Of a stretch of 64,000 bases of DNA, positions 1 to 8,097 are shown in pieces. Below the pieces are notes generated by a model. It did no database searches. It saw only the letters and a program-made list of their open reading frames with translations, and had not been told where the DNA came from. The stretch is from CAYPGJ01 sp050174775 (GTDB taxonomy: Bacteria; Planctomycetota; Phycisphaerae; Phycisphaerales; UBA1924). Where the stretch lies: NCBI GenBank assembly GCA_050174775.1, contig JBFXJP010000002.1, forward strand, positions 62,001 through 126,000, read 5' to 3'. The first letter of the stretch is position 1; each line of letters begins with the position of its first letter. The translations under genes and the position numbers were made by a program.

Positions 1-1
1 C

Positions 2-1078
2 TTCAGCGCGGTCTGGATTGTGGTGGCGAACTCGTGGCAGCAGACCCCGGCCGGGTACCACGTCGTCGAGAACGAGGTGAACGGGAGGACGCTGCTCCGG
101 GCGGAGATCACCGATTTCTGGGCGATGGTGCTCAACCCGTCGAGCGTGGACCGTCTCACACACACGCTCGTCGGCGCGATGATCCTGGGCGGGTTCTTCG
201 TCTGCTCGGTGAGCGCGTTCTACCTGCTCAGGCGCAAGCACGAGCTGTTCGCGCAGCGCTGCTTCCGGATCGGGGTCGTGGTGGCCGCGCTGTTCAGCGT
301 GCTCGCGCTGATCACGGGGCACGATCAGGCCGAGCAGGTGTCGCGCACGCAGCCCGCGAAGCTCGCGGCGTACGAGGGTCACTTTGAGTCCGGGCCGGGC
401 GATCTGTACCTCTTCGGCTGGCCCGACGCAGAAGCCCAGACGGTGCGATACGGGGTCGCGCTCCCGGGGATGCTGAGCTTCCTGCTGCACTGGGACACGA
501 GCGCGCCGGTGATCGGTCTGAACGAGTTCCCGAAGGAGGACAGGCCGGGCGTCTGGATCCCGTTCCAGTCGTATCACCTCATGATCGCGCTGGGCATCGG
601 GTTCATCGCGCTGACGCTCTTCACGCTTCCGATGCTCCGGCGCGGGCGTGTGTTCCGGATGCGTTGGCTGCTGTGGGTGTACGTGTTCGCGGTGGTGGGG
701 GCGTTCGTGGCAAATCAGGCGGGGTGGGTGGCCGCGGAGACCGGCCGACAGCCCTGGGTGGTGTACCCGAGCGTTCAGGACGGTGTGCCGATGCCCGGGT
801 TGCGGACAAGCGAGGGGCTGAGTGAATCGGTGAAGGCGGGTCATGTGCTCTGGTCGATCATCATGTTCGGCCTGATCTACGCGTTGCTCTTCGTCGTGTG
901 GGTGTACGTGCTGAACAGCAAGATCCAACACGGTCCGGACGAGGGAGCCTCCGTGCAGGCGTCGCCGCCGGATGAACCGGAGGGCTTCTTCCGCGCCGCG
1001 GCAGCCCGCATCGCGCACGCCGGCTCGATGACGGAAGCCCACGGCTCGGAGGACGACGCGAAGGGAGGCGCAGCATGA
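2..1078 (+). CDS. cydA: Cytochrome bd ubiquinol oxidase subunit I (5'-truncated by window)
   Basis: This is the membrane subunit of the bd-type quinol oxidase, which oxidises quinol and reduces O2 without pumping protons. The frame is open from base 2 and the N-terminus lies outside the window, so the GTG at 20 is internal. The opening residues VANSWQQTPAGY match the conserved CydA helix. The heme-ligand region GRQPW lies near 740-755. The Q-loop between the WDTSAP segment and the following helix is short. About 358 residues are visible, ending in a hydrophilic tail of about 50 residues. The stop overlaps the cydB start by four bases (ATGA), so the two are translationally coupled. Confidence 0.96.
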   Translation, partial: FSAVWIVVANSWQQTPAGYHVVENEVNGRTLLRAEITDFWAMVLNPSSVDRLTHTLVGAMILGGFFVCSVSAFYLLRRKHELFAQRCFRIGVVVAALFSVLALITGHDQAEQVSRTQPAKLAAYEGHFESGPGDLYLFGWPDAEAQTVRYGVALPGMLSFLLHWDTSAPVIGLNEFPKEDRPGVWIPFQSYHLMIALGIGFIALTLFTLPMLRRGRVFRMRWLLWVYVFAVVGAFVANQAGWVAAETGRQPWVVYPSVQDGVPMPGLRTSEGLSESVKAGHVLWSIIMFGLIYALLFVVWVYVLNSKIQHGPDEGASVQASPPDEPEGFFRAAAARIAHAGSMTEAHGSEDDAKGGAA

Positions 1079-2100
1079 GCCACGACACGCTCGCCCTGAT
1101 CTGGTTCGGGCTCCTCGGCGTGCTGCTGATCGGCTACACCATCCTCGACGGGTTCGACCTGGGCGTGGGCATCCTGCACCCCATCGCCCGGACCGACACG
1201 CATCGGCGCGTCATGATGAACTCGATCGGCCCGCTGTGGGACGGCAACGAGGTGTGGTTGGTGACGTTCGGCGGGGCGCTCTTCGCCGCGTTCCCGCACG
1301 CGTACGCCACGGTCTTCAGCGCGTTCTACGTCGCGTTCACGCTGCTGCTCTTCGCTCTGATCTTCCGCGCGGTGAGCCTGGAGTTCCGCTCCAAGACGCA
1401 CAGCGCGCTCTGGCGGCGTGTGTGGGACTTCGGCTTCTTCGCGTCCAGCTTCCTCGCGGCGCTCCTGTTCGGTGTGGCGGGCGGCAACCTGATGCTCGGC
1501 CTCCCGGTCGATCAGACGCTCTCGGTCTCCCAGTCGGTCCTCAGCCAGCTTTCGCCCTACGCGCTCGCCGTCGGCGCGCTCACCGTGCTGCTGTTCACGA
1601 TGCACGGCGCCATCTTCCTGTACCTCAAGACGGAGGGAGATCTGCAGCAGCAGGCGGAGCGGTGGATCTGGCGCGCGTTCGGTTTGTTCCTGATCGCGTA
1701 CCTGCTCGTGACGATGTACACGCTGGTCAAGGTGCCGCGAGCGACGCGGAACTTCGAGCAGTACCCGTGGCTGTGGATCGTGCCCGTGCTGAACGTGCTC
1801 GCGATTGCCAACATCCCGCGCGCGATGTTCAAGAAGAAGCCGTTCTACGCGTTCGTCAGCTCGTCCGCGACGATCGCCGCCCTCGCGTTTCTGTTCGCCG
1901 TGGCGATGTACCCCAATCTCGTGCCCTCATCCCTCGACCCGGCCTGGAGCCTGACGCTCGAGAACGCGCGGTCGAGCCGGAAGACGCTGGGCATCATGCT
2001 CCTGATCGCGCTCATCGGCATGCCCTGCGTGCTGGCGTACACCGTCGCGATCTACTGGGTGTTCCGCGGGAAGGTCAAGCTGGATCACTCCAGCTATTGA
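1075..2100 (+). CDS. cydB: Cytochrome bd ubiquinol oxidase subunit II
   Basis: Second membrane subunit of the bd oxidase, which pairs with CydA. The 341-residue length is normal for CydB. The first helix carries DGFDLGVGILHP and is followed by the family signature GPLWDGNEVWLV near residues 45-56. About eight or nine hydrophobic segments follow. The ATG lies within the four-base overlap with cydA. No cydX-like small ORF or cydDC assembly genes are visible here. The next gene follows after a 136-nt gap and is probably separate. Confidence 0.97.
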   Translation: MSHDTLALIWFGLLGVLLIGYTILDGFDLGVGILHPIARTDTHRRVMMNSIGPLWDGNEVWLVTFGGALFAAFPHAYATVFSAFYVAFTLLLFALIFRAVSLEFRSKTHSALWRRVWDFGFFASSFLAALLFGVAGGNLMLGLPVDQTLSVSQSVLSQLSPYALAVGALTVLLFTMHGAIFLYLKTEGDLQQQAERWIWRAFGLFLIAYLLVTMYTLVKVPRATRNFEQYPWLWIVPVLNVLAIANIPRAMFKKKPFYAFVSSSATIAALAFLFAVAMYPNLVPSSLDPAWSLTLENARSSRKTLGIMLLIALIGMPCVLAYTVAIYWVFRGKVKLDHSSY

Positions 2101-2236
2101 CCGTGCGGACGCGCGTGAGATATCGCGCTGCACAGTGAATCCGTGTCCGAGCGCCGACGAACGCTCCGTGCGTGGGCCGGGAGCCCGTTTCCCGGCGGGC
2201 GACATCGTCATCTGTGTGCTCGGAAGGAGACCTGAC

Positions 2237-2461
2237 ATGAAGTATCTCGATGTGTTGGCGGCCGTGCTGCTCGTGGTCGGCGGGCTGAACTGGGGCTTGT
2301 GGGGGGCGTTCGAGTTTGATCTCGTCGCCGCGATCTCCGGCGGCAACACGGCGATCCTGGCGAAGTTCGTGTACTGCCTGGTTGGGCTCGCCGCGCTGTA
2401 TCAGGCCGCGTCGGTGAAGGCGATCCAGACGCGCTGGGGCGCACGCCCGGCGATGGCGTGA
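2237..2461 (+). CDS. DUF378 family small membrane protein
   Basis: A 74-residue protein with two predicted transmembrane helices. The motif GGLNWGLWGAFEFD in the first helix is the hallmark of DUF378 (YuzA-like) proteins, whose function is unknown. The ATG at 2237 is preferred over the longer open frame because a purine-rich ribosome site (GGAAGGAGA, 2222-2230) sits just upstream and the family begins at MKYLD. The gene is convergent with the MarR gene, with ten bases between the stops. Confidence 0.85.
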   Translation: MKYLDVLAAVLLVVGGLNWGLWGAFEFDLVAAISGGNTAILAKFVYCLVGLAALYQAASVKAIQTRWGARPAMA

Positions 2462-2471
2462 GCGAGCGACA

Positions 2472-3032
2472 TCACGGATCGGACAAGGAGTCGCTGGTGC
2501 GGGAGCGTTCACCATCACGTGCGCTCTCGTCCATTTCGGACGATTGCTCGATCCCCCCGCTGAACAGGTGCGGGGAAGCGTCGATGTCCCTCGCGCCCAT
2601 CAGAGATGCCACGCGATCCAGTGTCGTGAGGATCATCAGCCGCTCCCACGACTGCAGGGCCTCGAGCTCCACACGGAATCGGTCCTGTAAGAGAGACGGC
2701 GCCCGTTCGAGCGTGGCGTGCCCGCGCGCCGTCACCTCCACAATCTGCCCGCGCCGGTCCGTCTCGCTCCGCCGACGCTCGATGAGCCCGTCACGCTCAA
2801 GCCGCTGCAGGATGCCCGTCACCGTGCCCTGGCTCAGATGCACGGCGCGAGCAAGAGCGGTGGGGGAGGTCGGCCCGAGACGCGCCGTTTCCTGCAGCGT
2901 TGCCAGCTGAGGCCCCGTCAGATGGTGCTGTTCCACAAGCCGGCGCGAGTGCAGATCCACGGCCCGCACGATCCGCCGGATCGACGCCACGATCTGCTCC
3001 TCCACGCTCATCGGCCGCTCGCTCGTGCTCAT
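2472..3032 (-). CDS. MarR-family transcriptional regulator
   Basis: Winged-helix DNA-binding protein of 186 residues. The central part (LSQGTVTGILQRLERDGLI, then RRRSETDRRGQ) is the MarR recognition helix and wing with the typical DxR-rich signature. The C-terminal ~40 residues are polar and look disordered. It starts three bases after the stop of the upstream permease gene on the same strand, so it is the last gene of the transporter operon and may sense the transported ligand or a related stress. That role is inferred from position. Confidence 0.9.
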   Translation of the reverse strand: MSTSERPMSVEEQIVASIRRIVRAVDLHSRRLVEQHHLTGPQLATLQETARLGPTSPTALARAVHLSQGTVTGILQRLERDGLIERRRSETDRRGQIVEVTARGHATLERAPSLLQDRFRVELEALQSWERLMILTTLDRVASLMGARDIDASPHLFSGGIEQSSEMDESARDGERSRTSDSLSDP

Positions 3033-3035
3033 CCG

Positions 3036-4589
3036 TCACTCCCGCTTCAGTCTCCGCTCCGCGAGCCGGATCGCGAGACTCAACACCACGGCCATCAGCG
3101 CCGCAGGCGCTGCCCCGAGCATCGTAAGCCGCGTGTCGTTCCGCGCCAGCCCGCGTGCGATGAAATCCCCCAGCCCTCCCGCTCCGATGTACGTTGACAG
3201 CGTGGCGATGCCGACCGTCAGCACCGCGGCCGCACGGATGCCCGCGATGATCACGGGCGCCGCGAGCGGAAGCTCGACGATCCGGAGACGCTGCCACGAG
3301 GACATGCCGATGCCGTCGGCAGCCTCGATCGCCTGTGGCGGCGTCTCGCGCAGACCCGTGTACGTGTTCAGCACGATGGGCAGCAGCGCATACAGAACGA
3401 GCGCCGTCACCGCGGGCGCGGTCCCCAGCAGACCGTAGAGCGCAAAGAGAAACGCAAGCATCGCGAGGCTGGGGATCGTCTGCATGACCTCGACCATGCC
3501 CAGCACCAATCCGCGCGCGCCGGCTCTCCGGTGGATCAGCACGCCCAACGGCACACCGATCACGATCGCGATCGACGTCCCCAGGAACGTGAGCACGAGG
3601 TGCTCGCCGGTCTTCTCGAGGATCTCGACCCGGCGCGCAAAGGCGAGCGAGAGCATGCTCTCACGACCGATCTCCGCGCGATCTGGCGCGTCAGCGGCGC
3701 TCGGCGCGGCTCCTACCCGCTCCGCCACCCACCGACGCGCCACCTCCCCGGGCTCCACCCCCAGCACGTCCACCGCGTGGTTCATCCGGCGCATCTCGGC
3801 ATCCGAGATCGTGCCCGCTAACGCCGCGAGCGCATCGCGCACCTCGGGATGCGCCGCGACCAGCTCCGCCCGCACCACCGGCGCCGCGTCGTAGGGCGGA
3901 AAGAATCCGCGATCATCCCTGAGCGTGCGAAGCCCGAACTCCTCGAGGCGACCATCCGTGGCAAACGCGCAGATCACATCCACCTGCCCCTCAGCGATCG
4001 CGCGGTACATCAGCCCCGGGTCGAGGTCCATGACGCTGCCGAACGAGAATCCATAGCGTGCACGAAGGCCGGGGTAGCCGTCCGGTCGCTCGACGAACTC
4101 GGACGTGAACCCCCCGCGCAGCCGATCCGCGCTCTCGCGCAGATCGCCGATCGTCTTCCACCCTTCCTGCTCTGCCTGTTCAGCCCGCACCGCGATCGCG
4201 TACGTGTTGTTGTATCCGATCGGCGCCAGCCACTCCAGATCAAAGCGATTGCGATACTCGCTCGCCACGACGCGATGCACGTCCGCGCCGGTCCCTCCCG
4301 GCTCACGACGCAGCACATTCACCAGCCCCGTCCCGGTGTACTCGACGTAGACGTCGAGCTCTCCCGCCAGCATCGCTGCATGGCAGATATCCGTCCCCCC
4401 CAACCCGAACCGCCGTTCGACCCGCACATCCGCGACATGCTCGAGCAGCTGCGCGACGATCTCCCCGAGAATCTCCTGCTCCGTGAAGTTCTTGGATCCG
4501 ACACGCACGACGGTCGGCCCCCCGCACGACCACGCCGCCGTCAGCGCGACGAGCACCAGCGCCCACACACGTCGCGTGCCGCCCGTCAC
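3036..4589 (-). CDS. Osmoprotectant-type ABC transporter, substrate-binding protein fused to permease
   Basis: Fused component of an OpuB/OpuC/ProX-ProW-like importer (glycine betaine, choline or a related compound), 517 residues. A hydrophobic signal with a poorly conserved lipobox (cysteine at residue 22, AWSC) leads into an OpuAC-type binding domain, about residues 26-290, beginning VRVGSKNFTEQEILGE. The MetI-like permease, about 305-515, has an EAA loop around EAADGIGMSSWQ. Binding domain first and permease second is the reverse of the usual fused order (permease first). It overlaps the ATPase gene by four bases. The substrate cannot be fixed from sequence, and ergothioneine-type transporters are related. 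Confidence 0.92.
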   Translation of the reverse strand: MTGGTRRVWALVLVALTAAWSCGGPTVVRVGSKNFTEQEILGEIVAQLLEHVADVRVERRFGLGGTDICHAAMLAGELDVYVEYTGTGLVNVLRREPGGTGADVHRVVASEYRNRFDLEWLAPIGYNNTYAIAVRAEQAEQEGWKTIGDLRESADRLRGGFTSEFVERPDGYPGLRARYGFSFGSVMDLDPGLMYRAIAEGQVDVICAFATDGRLEEFGLRTLRDDRGFFPPYDAAPVVRAELVAAHPEVRDALAALAGTISDAEMRRMNHAVDVLGVEPGEVARRWVAERVGAAPSAADAPDRAEIGRESMLSLAFARRVEILEKTGEHLVLTFLGTSIAIVIGVPLGVLIHRRAGARGLVLGMVEVMQTIPSLAMLAFLFALYGLLGTAPAVTALVLYALLPIVLNTYTGLRETPPQAIEAADGIGMSSWQRLRIVELPLAAPVIIAGIRAAAVLTVGIATLSTYIGAGGLGDFIARGLARNDTRLTMLGAAPAALMAVVLSLAIRLAERRLKRE

Positions 4590-5347
4590 GACTCGCTCCC
4601 GTCGAACAGCTCGGCCTGCCTGCGCCCGTGCGCAAACAGATCCGCCACGAACTCGGTCGCGGGCCTGCGGAGCAGATCCTCGCGCGTGCCGATCTGCTCG
4701 AGCCGGCCGTGGTTCATCACGCCGACCCGATCTCCGATCCGCAACGCGCCAAACAGGTCGTGCGTGACGAACACAATCGTCTTCCGCAGAGACGCCTTGA
4801 GGCTCAGCAGCTCCGCCTGCATCTGCCCCCGCGTCACGGCGTCCAGCGCGCCGAACGGCTCGTCCATCAGCAGGTACGGCGGGTCCGCCGCCAGCGCGCG
4901 CGCAAGACCGACACGCTGCTGCTGACCTCCCGACAGCTCCCTCGGCCGCCGTGAGCCGTACTCCCGCGGCTCAAGACCAACCTGTGCCATGAGCTCGTGT
5001 GCGCGCCGCCGCCGCGTGGACCGCGCCACACCCAGCAGGCGAGGGACCATCTCGACGTTCTGCTCGATGGTGAGATGCGGAAAGAGACCGATGTCCTGGA
5101 ACACGTAGCCGATCGATCGCCGCAAGCTCAGCACGTCCATCGAGCGCACGTCTGTACCCCCGATCTCGATGCGCCCCTCACTGGGCTCCACCAGCCGATT
5201 GATCATCTTGAGCGTGGTCGTCTTCCCGCTGCCCGACGAGCCGAGCAACGACACCGTCTCCCCATCCCGCACGCTGAGCGTGACATTGCGCACCGCACTC
5301 TGCTGCGCCCCGCCAAACCGCTTTGTCACACCTTCGAGTCTGATCAT
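4586..5347 (-). CDS. ABC transporter ATP-binding protein (OpuCA/ProV-like)
   Basis: ATPase that energises the fused binding protein/permease downstream. Walker A is GSSGSGKTT, the Q-loop is FQDIGLFPH, the signature is LSGGQQQRV, Walker B is LLMDEPFGALD and the H-loop is VTHD. It lacks the C-terminal CBS domains seen in some ProV/OpuCA proteins. The ATG at 5347 (MIRLEGVTKRF) is chosen. A TTG at 5362 in the same frame would add five residues and has a weak GAAG upstream. First gene of the operon ATPase, SBP-permease, MarR. Confidence 0.94.
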   Translation of the reverse strand: MIRLEGVTKRFGGAQQSAVRNVTLSVRDGETVSLLGSSGSGKTTTLKMINRLVEPSEGRIEIGGTDVRSMDVLSLRRSIGYVFQDIGLFPHLTIEQNVEMVPRLLGVARSTRRRRAHELMAQVGLEPREYGSRRPRELSGGQQQRVGLARALAADPPYLLMDEPFGALDAVTRGQMQAELLSLKASLRKTIVFVTHDLFGALRIGDRVGVMNHGRLEQIGTREDLLRRPATEFVADLFAHGRRQAELFDGSES

Positions 5348-5395
5348 CGCAAGCGCGGACAAGGTTCTTCGTGATGAAAATTCCTAAATGCGATC

Positions 5396-5418
5396 ATGAA
5401 CTCTTCATCAGAACTCAT
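5396..5418. promoter_or_regulatory. Imperfect palindrome upstream of the transporter operon, candidate MarR operator
   Basis: The 23 bp read as a dyad ATGA-N2-TCT-N5-AGA-N2-TCAT, in an unusually AT-rich stretch (about 5380-5480) between the divergent transporter operon and the methyltransferase. It lies about 50 bp upstream of the ATPase start. The size and symmetry suit a MarR dimer, and the operon encodes one. The link is inference only. Confidence 0.3.
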
Positions 5419-5571
5419 AACGCTCTGTGCACACCCATTGCCCGATGCACCGATCAAGCATATACTTTGACATCAAACGATTCGCAATGCGCATGGCGGG
5501 CTCGTCGGCGCGCGGATCGGCTCACACGAAGTTCCAGCCTTGACCCGTCGGGTCTCCAGGGAGCCATATCC

Positions 5572-6372
5572 ATGCCCTCAAGTTCAGCCGCGCCAGACCG
5601 CGACGCCACGGCCACACGCACCGCTCTCGAACTCGCGCTCCCGGCGCCGGGCGATGCCCTCGAGCAGGACGAAGAGTGGGTGGTCGTCAAAACCGCACGC
5701 GGCTGGCGCAAGATCCGGCTCCACGACTACGGCGATGTCTACGCCGTGCCCGGCCTCTACGAGCGATGGGTCTACGACATCTTTCAGTGCGCCTCACCCG
5801 CCAAGATCCGCGAACTCCTGACACGCGCCCTCAAGGACGCGGGCGTCAACGCCGACTCGCTCCGCGTGCTCGATCTCGGCGCCGGCAACGGCTGTGTCGC
5901 CGAAGAGCTGCGCATCAGCGGCATCGAATCGTTCCTCGGCGTCGACATCTACGAGGAGGCCGCGCAGGCAGCCGAACGCGACCGCCCCGGCCTCTACGCC
6001 GACTTCGTCGTCGGTGACCTCACGAACCTGGCCGACGAGAACCGCGGCGCGATCGAACGGTTCGACCCGAACTGCCTGACCTGCGTGGCCGCGCTCGGCT
6101 TCGGCGACATCCCCCCCGAGGTCTTCGCCGAGGCGTACAACGCGATCGCGCCGGACGGCTGGGTCGCCTTCACGATCAAGAACGACTTCCTGAACCCGAA
6201 CGACAAGTCAGGGTTCTCCACCCTCATCCGACGGATGATGGCCGAGGACGCGCTCGAGCTCATCTCGCGCGAGTCCTACGTGCACCGCGTCTCGACCGAC
6301 GGTCAGGACCTCGTCTACGAGGCGTTCATCGGCCGCAAACGCGCCGACGTCCCCGCCGCCTGGATCGCGTGA
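5572..6372 (+). CDS. Class I SAM-dependent methyltransferase
   Basis: Predicted methyltransferase of 266 residues. Motif I is VLDLGAGNGCVAEEL, followed by the acidic strand-2 residue in FLGVDIYEEA and a motif II/III region DFVVGDL. The N-terminal ~50 residues are polar and may be a linker. The open frame extends upstream to 5371, but that stretch has atypical composition, so the ATG at 5572 with GGGAG just before it is used. The substrate is unknown. Small-molecule, protein and RNA targets are all possible. Confidence 0.85.
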   Translation: MPSSSAAPDRDATATRTALELALPAPGDALEQDEEWVVVKTARGWRKIRLHDYGDVYAVPGLYERWVYDIFQCASPAKIRELLTRALKDAGVNADSLRVLDLGAGNGCVAEELRISGIESFLGVDIYEEAAQAAERDRPGLYADFVVGDLTNLADENRGAIERFDPNCLTCVAALGFGDIPPEVFAEAYNAIAPDGWVAFTIKNDFLNPNDKSGFSTLIRRMMAEDALELISRESYVHRVSTDGQDLVYEAFIGRKRADVPAAWIA

Positions 6373-6410
6373 CCACACGAGACTCGCCACAACACGCGTC
6401 AAAAATGAAC

Positions 6411-6438
6411 AACCCCCTGTCGTGGCAGGGGGTTTTTT
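6411..6438 (+). terminator. Rho-independent terminator after the methyltransferase gene
   Basis: A nine-base stem (AACCCCCTG, 6411-6419, pairing with CAGGGGGTT, 6426-6434) with a six-base loop runs into six T residues ending at 6438. It lies 38 nt after the methyltransferase stop and ends just before the convergent tRNA. Confidence 0.9.
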
Positions 6439-6442
6439 CAAG

Positions 6443-6516
<74 letters not shown>

Positions 6517-6673
6517 AAACCGTTTCCCAACGCCGCCGGAAGCGCCGCCGGGGGGTGAAATGTAGGCGACCCGGCCCAAGTGTCAAGACCACGCGTCTTC
6601 CAGCCGGAAACCGTTCCGTTTCCACCCGCCAGCCAGAGCTCGCACCCTCCCAAGCCCCCCATAGAGTGCATGC

Positions 6674-7165
6674 GTGGAGCGCCCAGCACGCCGACCTTTG
6701 TCACATCCCATCATCCTCTTCGACGGCGACTGCGCCTTCTGCTCCGCCTCCGTCCGATTCATCATCCGTCGAGATCCCCACGCCCGCTTCCGTTTCGCCC
6801 CCCTCAACTCGCCCGCGGCCGCGCGCCTCCTCGCCGAGCACAACGCCCCCACACCCCTCCCCGACTCCCTCATCCTCCTCGATGCGCAAGCCCTCCACGT
6901 CCGCTCCACTGCGGCGCTCCGCATCGCGCGCCGCCTCCGCTTCCCCTGGCCCCTCCTCTCCATCCTCACGCTCATCCCCCGCGCGTGGCGCGACGCGCTC
7001 TACGACGCCTTCGCGCGCCGGCGTAAACGCATCCTTTCCTCCCGGCCTCACTGCGAACTCCCCACACCCGACGTCGCGCGCCGCTTCCTCGACCAACCTC
7101 CCACAACCTTGCCCGCGTCAGGCGCCGACACCCCGCGCGCCGTCCCACCCGCATCTATCCAGTAA
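6674..7165 (+). CDS. DCC-family thiol-disulfide oxidoreductase (DUF393, YuxK-like)
   Basis: A 163-residue protein with the family motif FDGDCAFCSASVRF near residue 16, where a CxxC-like pair is expected to be redox-active. The DUF393 fold follows, then a basic C-terminus. The start is a GTG at 6674, since no ATG lies in frame before the domain. Its partner is unknown. The gene ends 11 bases before the ion channel start on the same strand, so the two are probably co-transcribed. Confidence 0.85.
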   Translation: MERPARRPLSHPIILFDGDCAFCSASVRFIIRRDPHARFRFAPLNSPAAARLLAEHNAPTPLPDSLILLDAQALHVRSTAALRIARRLRFPWPLLSILTLIPRAWRDALYDAFARRRKRILSSRPHCELPTPDVARRFLDQPPTTLPASGADTPRAVPPASIQ

Positions 7166-7175
7166 CCTCTCCCCC

Positions 7176-8069
7176 GTGACGCGGCGCCCGCCTCAATCAC
7201 CAGCGCTCGACCCCGACACAAACGGCGCGCCGCACGCGCACTGGCGCGCACGCCTCCACGAGATCATCTTCGAGGCCGACACCCGCGCCGGCAAGGCCTT
7301 CGACGTCGCCCTCATCCTCGCCATCCTCGTCTCCGTCGCCATCGTCGTCCTCAGCACCCTCCCCGCCGCGCGCGCCGAGCCCTGGCGCACCACCTTCCTC
7401 GCCCTCGAATGGGCCTTCACCGCCCTCTTCACCGCCGAGTACGTCCTCCGACTCCTCGTCGTCCGCAAACCCTGGCGATACGCCACCTCCTTCTTCGGCG
7501 TCATCGACCTCCTCGCCATCCTCCCCGCGTTCATCGGCCTCATCGTCCCCGGCGGCGAACGCCTCCTCGTCGTCCGCACCCTCCGACTCCTCCGCGTCTT
7601 CCGCGTCTTCAAGCTCGCCCGCTATCTCTCCGAAGCCTCCGCGCTCCGACGCGCCATGATCCTCAGCAGGCACAAGATCGCCGTCTTCCTCGCCACCGTC
7701 CTCATCGTCGTCCTCATCGCCAGCGCGCTCATGCACATCGTCGAGGGCAACGCCGGAAACACCGCCTTCGACTCCATGCCCAGCGCCATGTACTGGGCCA
7801 TCATCACCATGACCACCGTGGGCTACGGCGACATCACCCCCCTCACCCCCGTCGGCAAACTGCTCACCGCGCTCCTCGTCCTCGTCGGCTACTCACTCAT
7901 CATCATCCCCACCGGCATCCTCAGCGCCGAGATGGCCGGCGCCAAGCACCGGCACGTCACCACCCGCGCCTGCCCCTCCTGCATGGCCGAGGGACACGAC
8001 GCCAACGCCATCTACTGCAAACGCTGCGGCCAGCCTCTCGACCCCGAGCACATGCCCCCCGCCATCTGA
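7176..8069 (+). CDS. Voltage-gated potassium-type ion channel with C-terminal zinc ribbon
   Basis: Six-helix ion transporter of 297 residues. The S4 voltage sensor has arginine at every third position (RTLRLLRVFRVFKLAR). The pore carries the K+ filter TTVGYGD between S5 and S6. After S6 a short cytoplasmic tail holds CPSC, 11 residues, then CKRCG, a zinc-ribbon pattern. The GTG at 7176 is chosen because the frame upstream overlaps the previous gene and is low-complexity. It may set membrane potential, and what the ribbon binds is unknown. Confidence 0.92.
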   Translation: MTRRPPQSPALDPDTNGAPHAHWRARLHEIIFEADTRAGKAFDVALILAILVSVAIVVLSTLPAARAEPWRTTFLALEWAFTALFTAEYVLRLLVVRKPWRYATSFFGVIDLLAILPAFIGLIVPGGERLLVVRTLRLLRVFRVFKLARYLSEASALRRAMILSRHKIAVFLATVLIVVLIASALMHIVEGNAGNTAFDSMPSAMYWAIITMTTVGYGDITPLTPVGKLLTALLVLVGYSLIIIPTGILSAEMAGAKHRHVTTRACPSCMAEGHDANAIYCKRCGQPLDPEHMPPAI

Positions 8070-8097
8070 CAGGCGCACGCGCCCACTCCGCGCCGCC

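Noticed and set aside
5371..5571. Coding sequence upstream of the methyltransferase ATG
   Set aside because: The stretch is AT-rich compared with the genes, has no coding bias and holds the likely promoters and operator.
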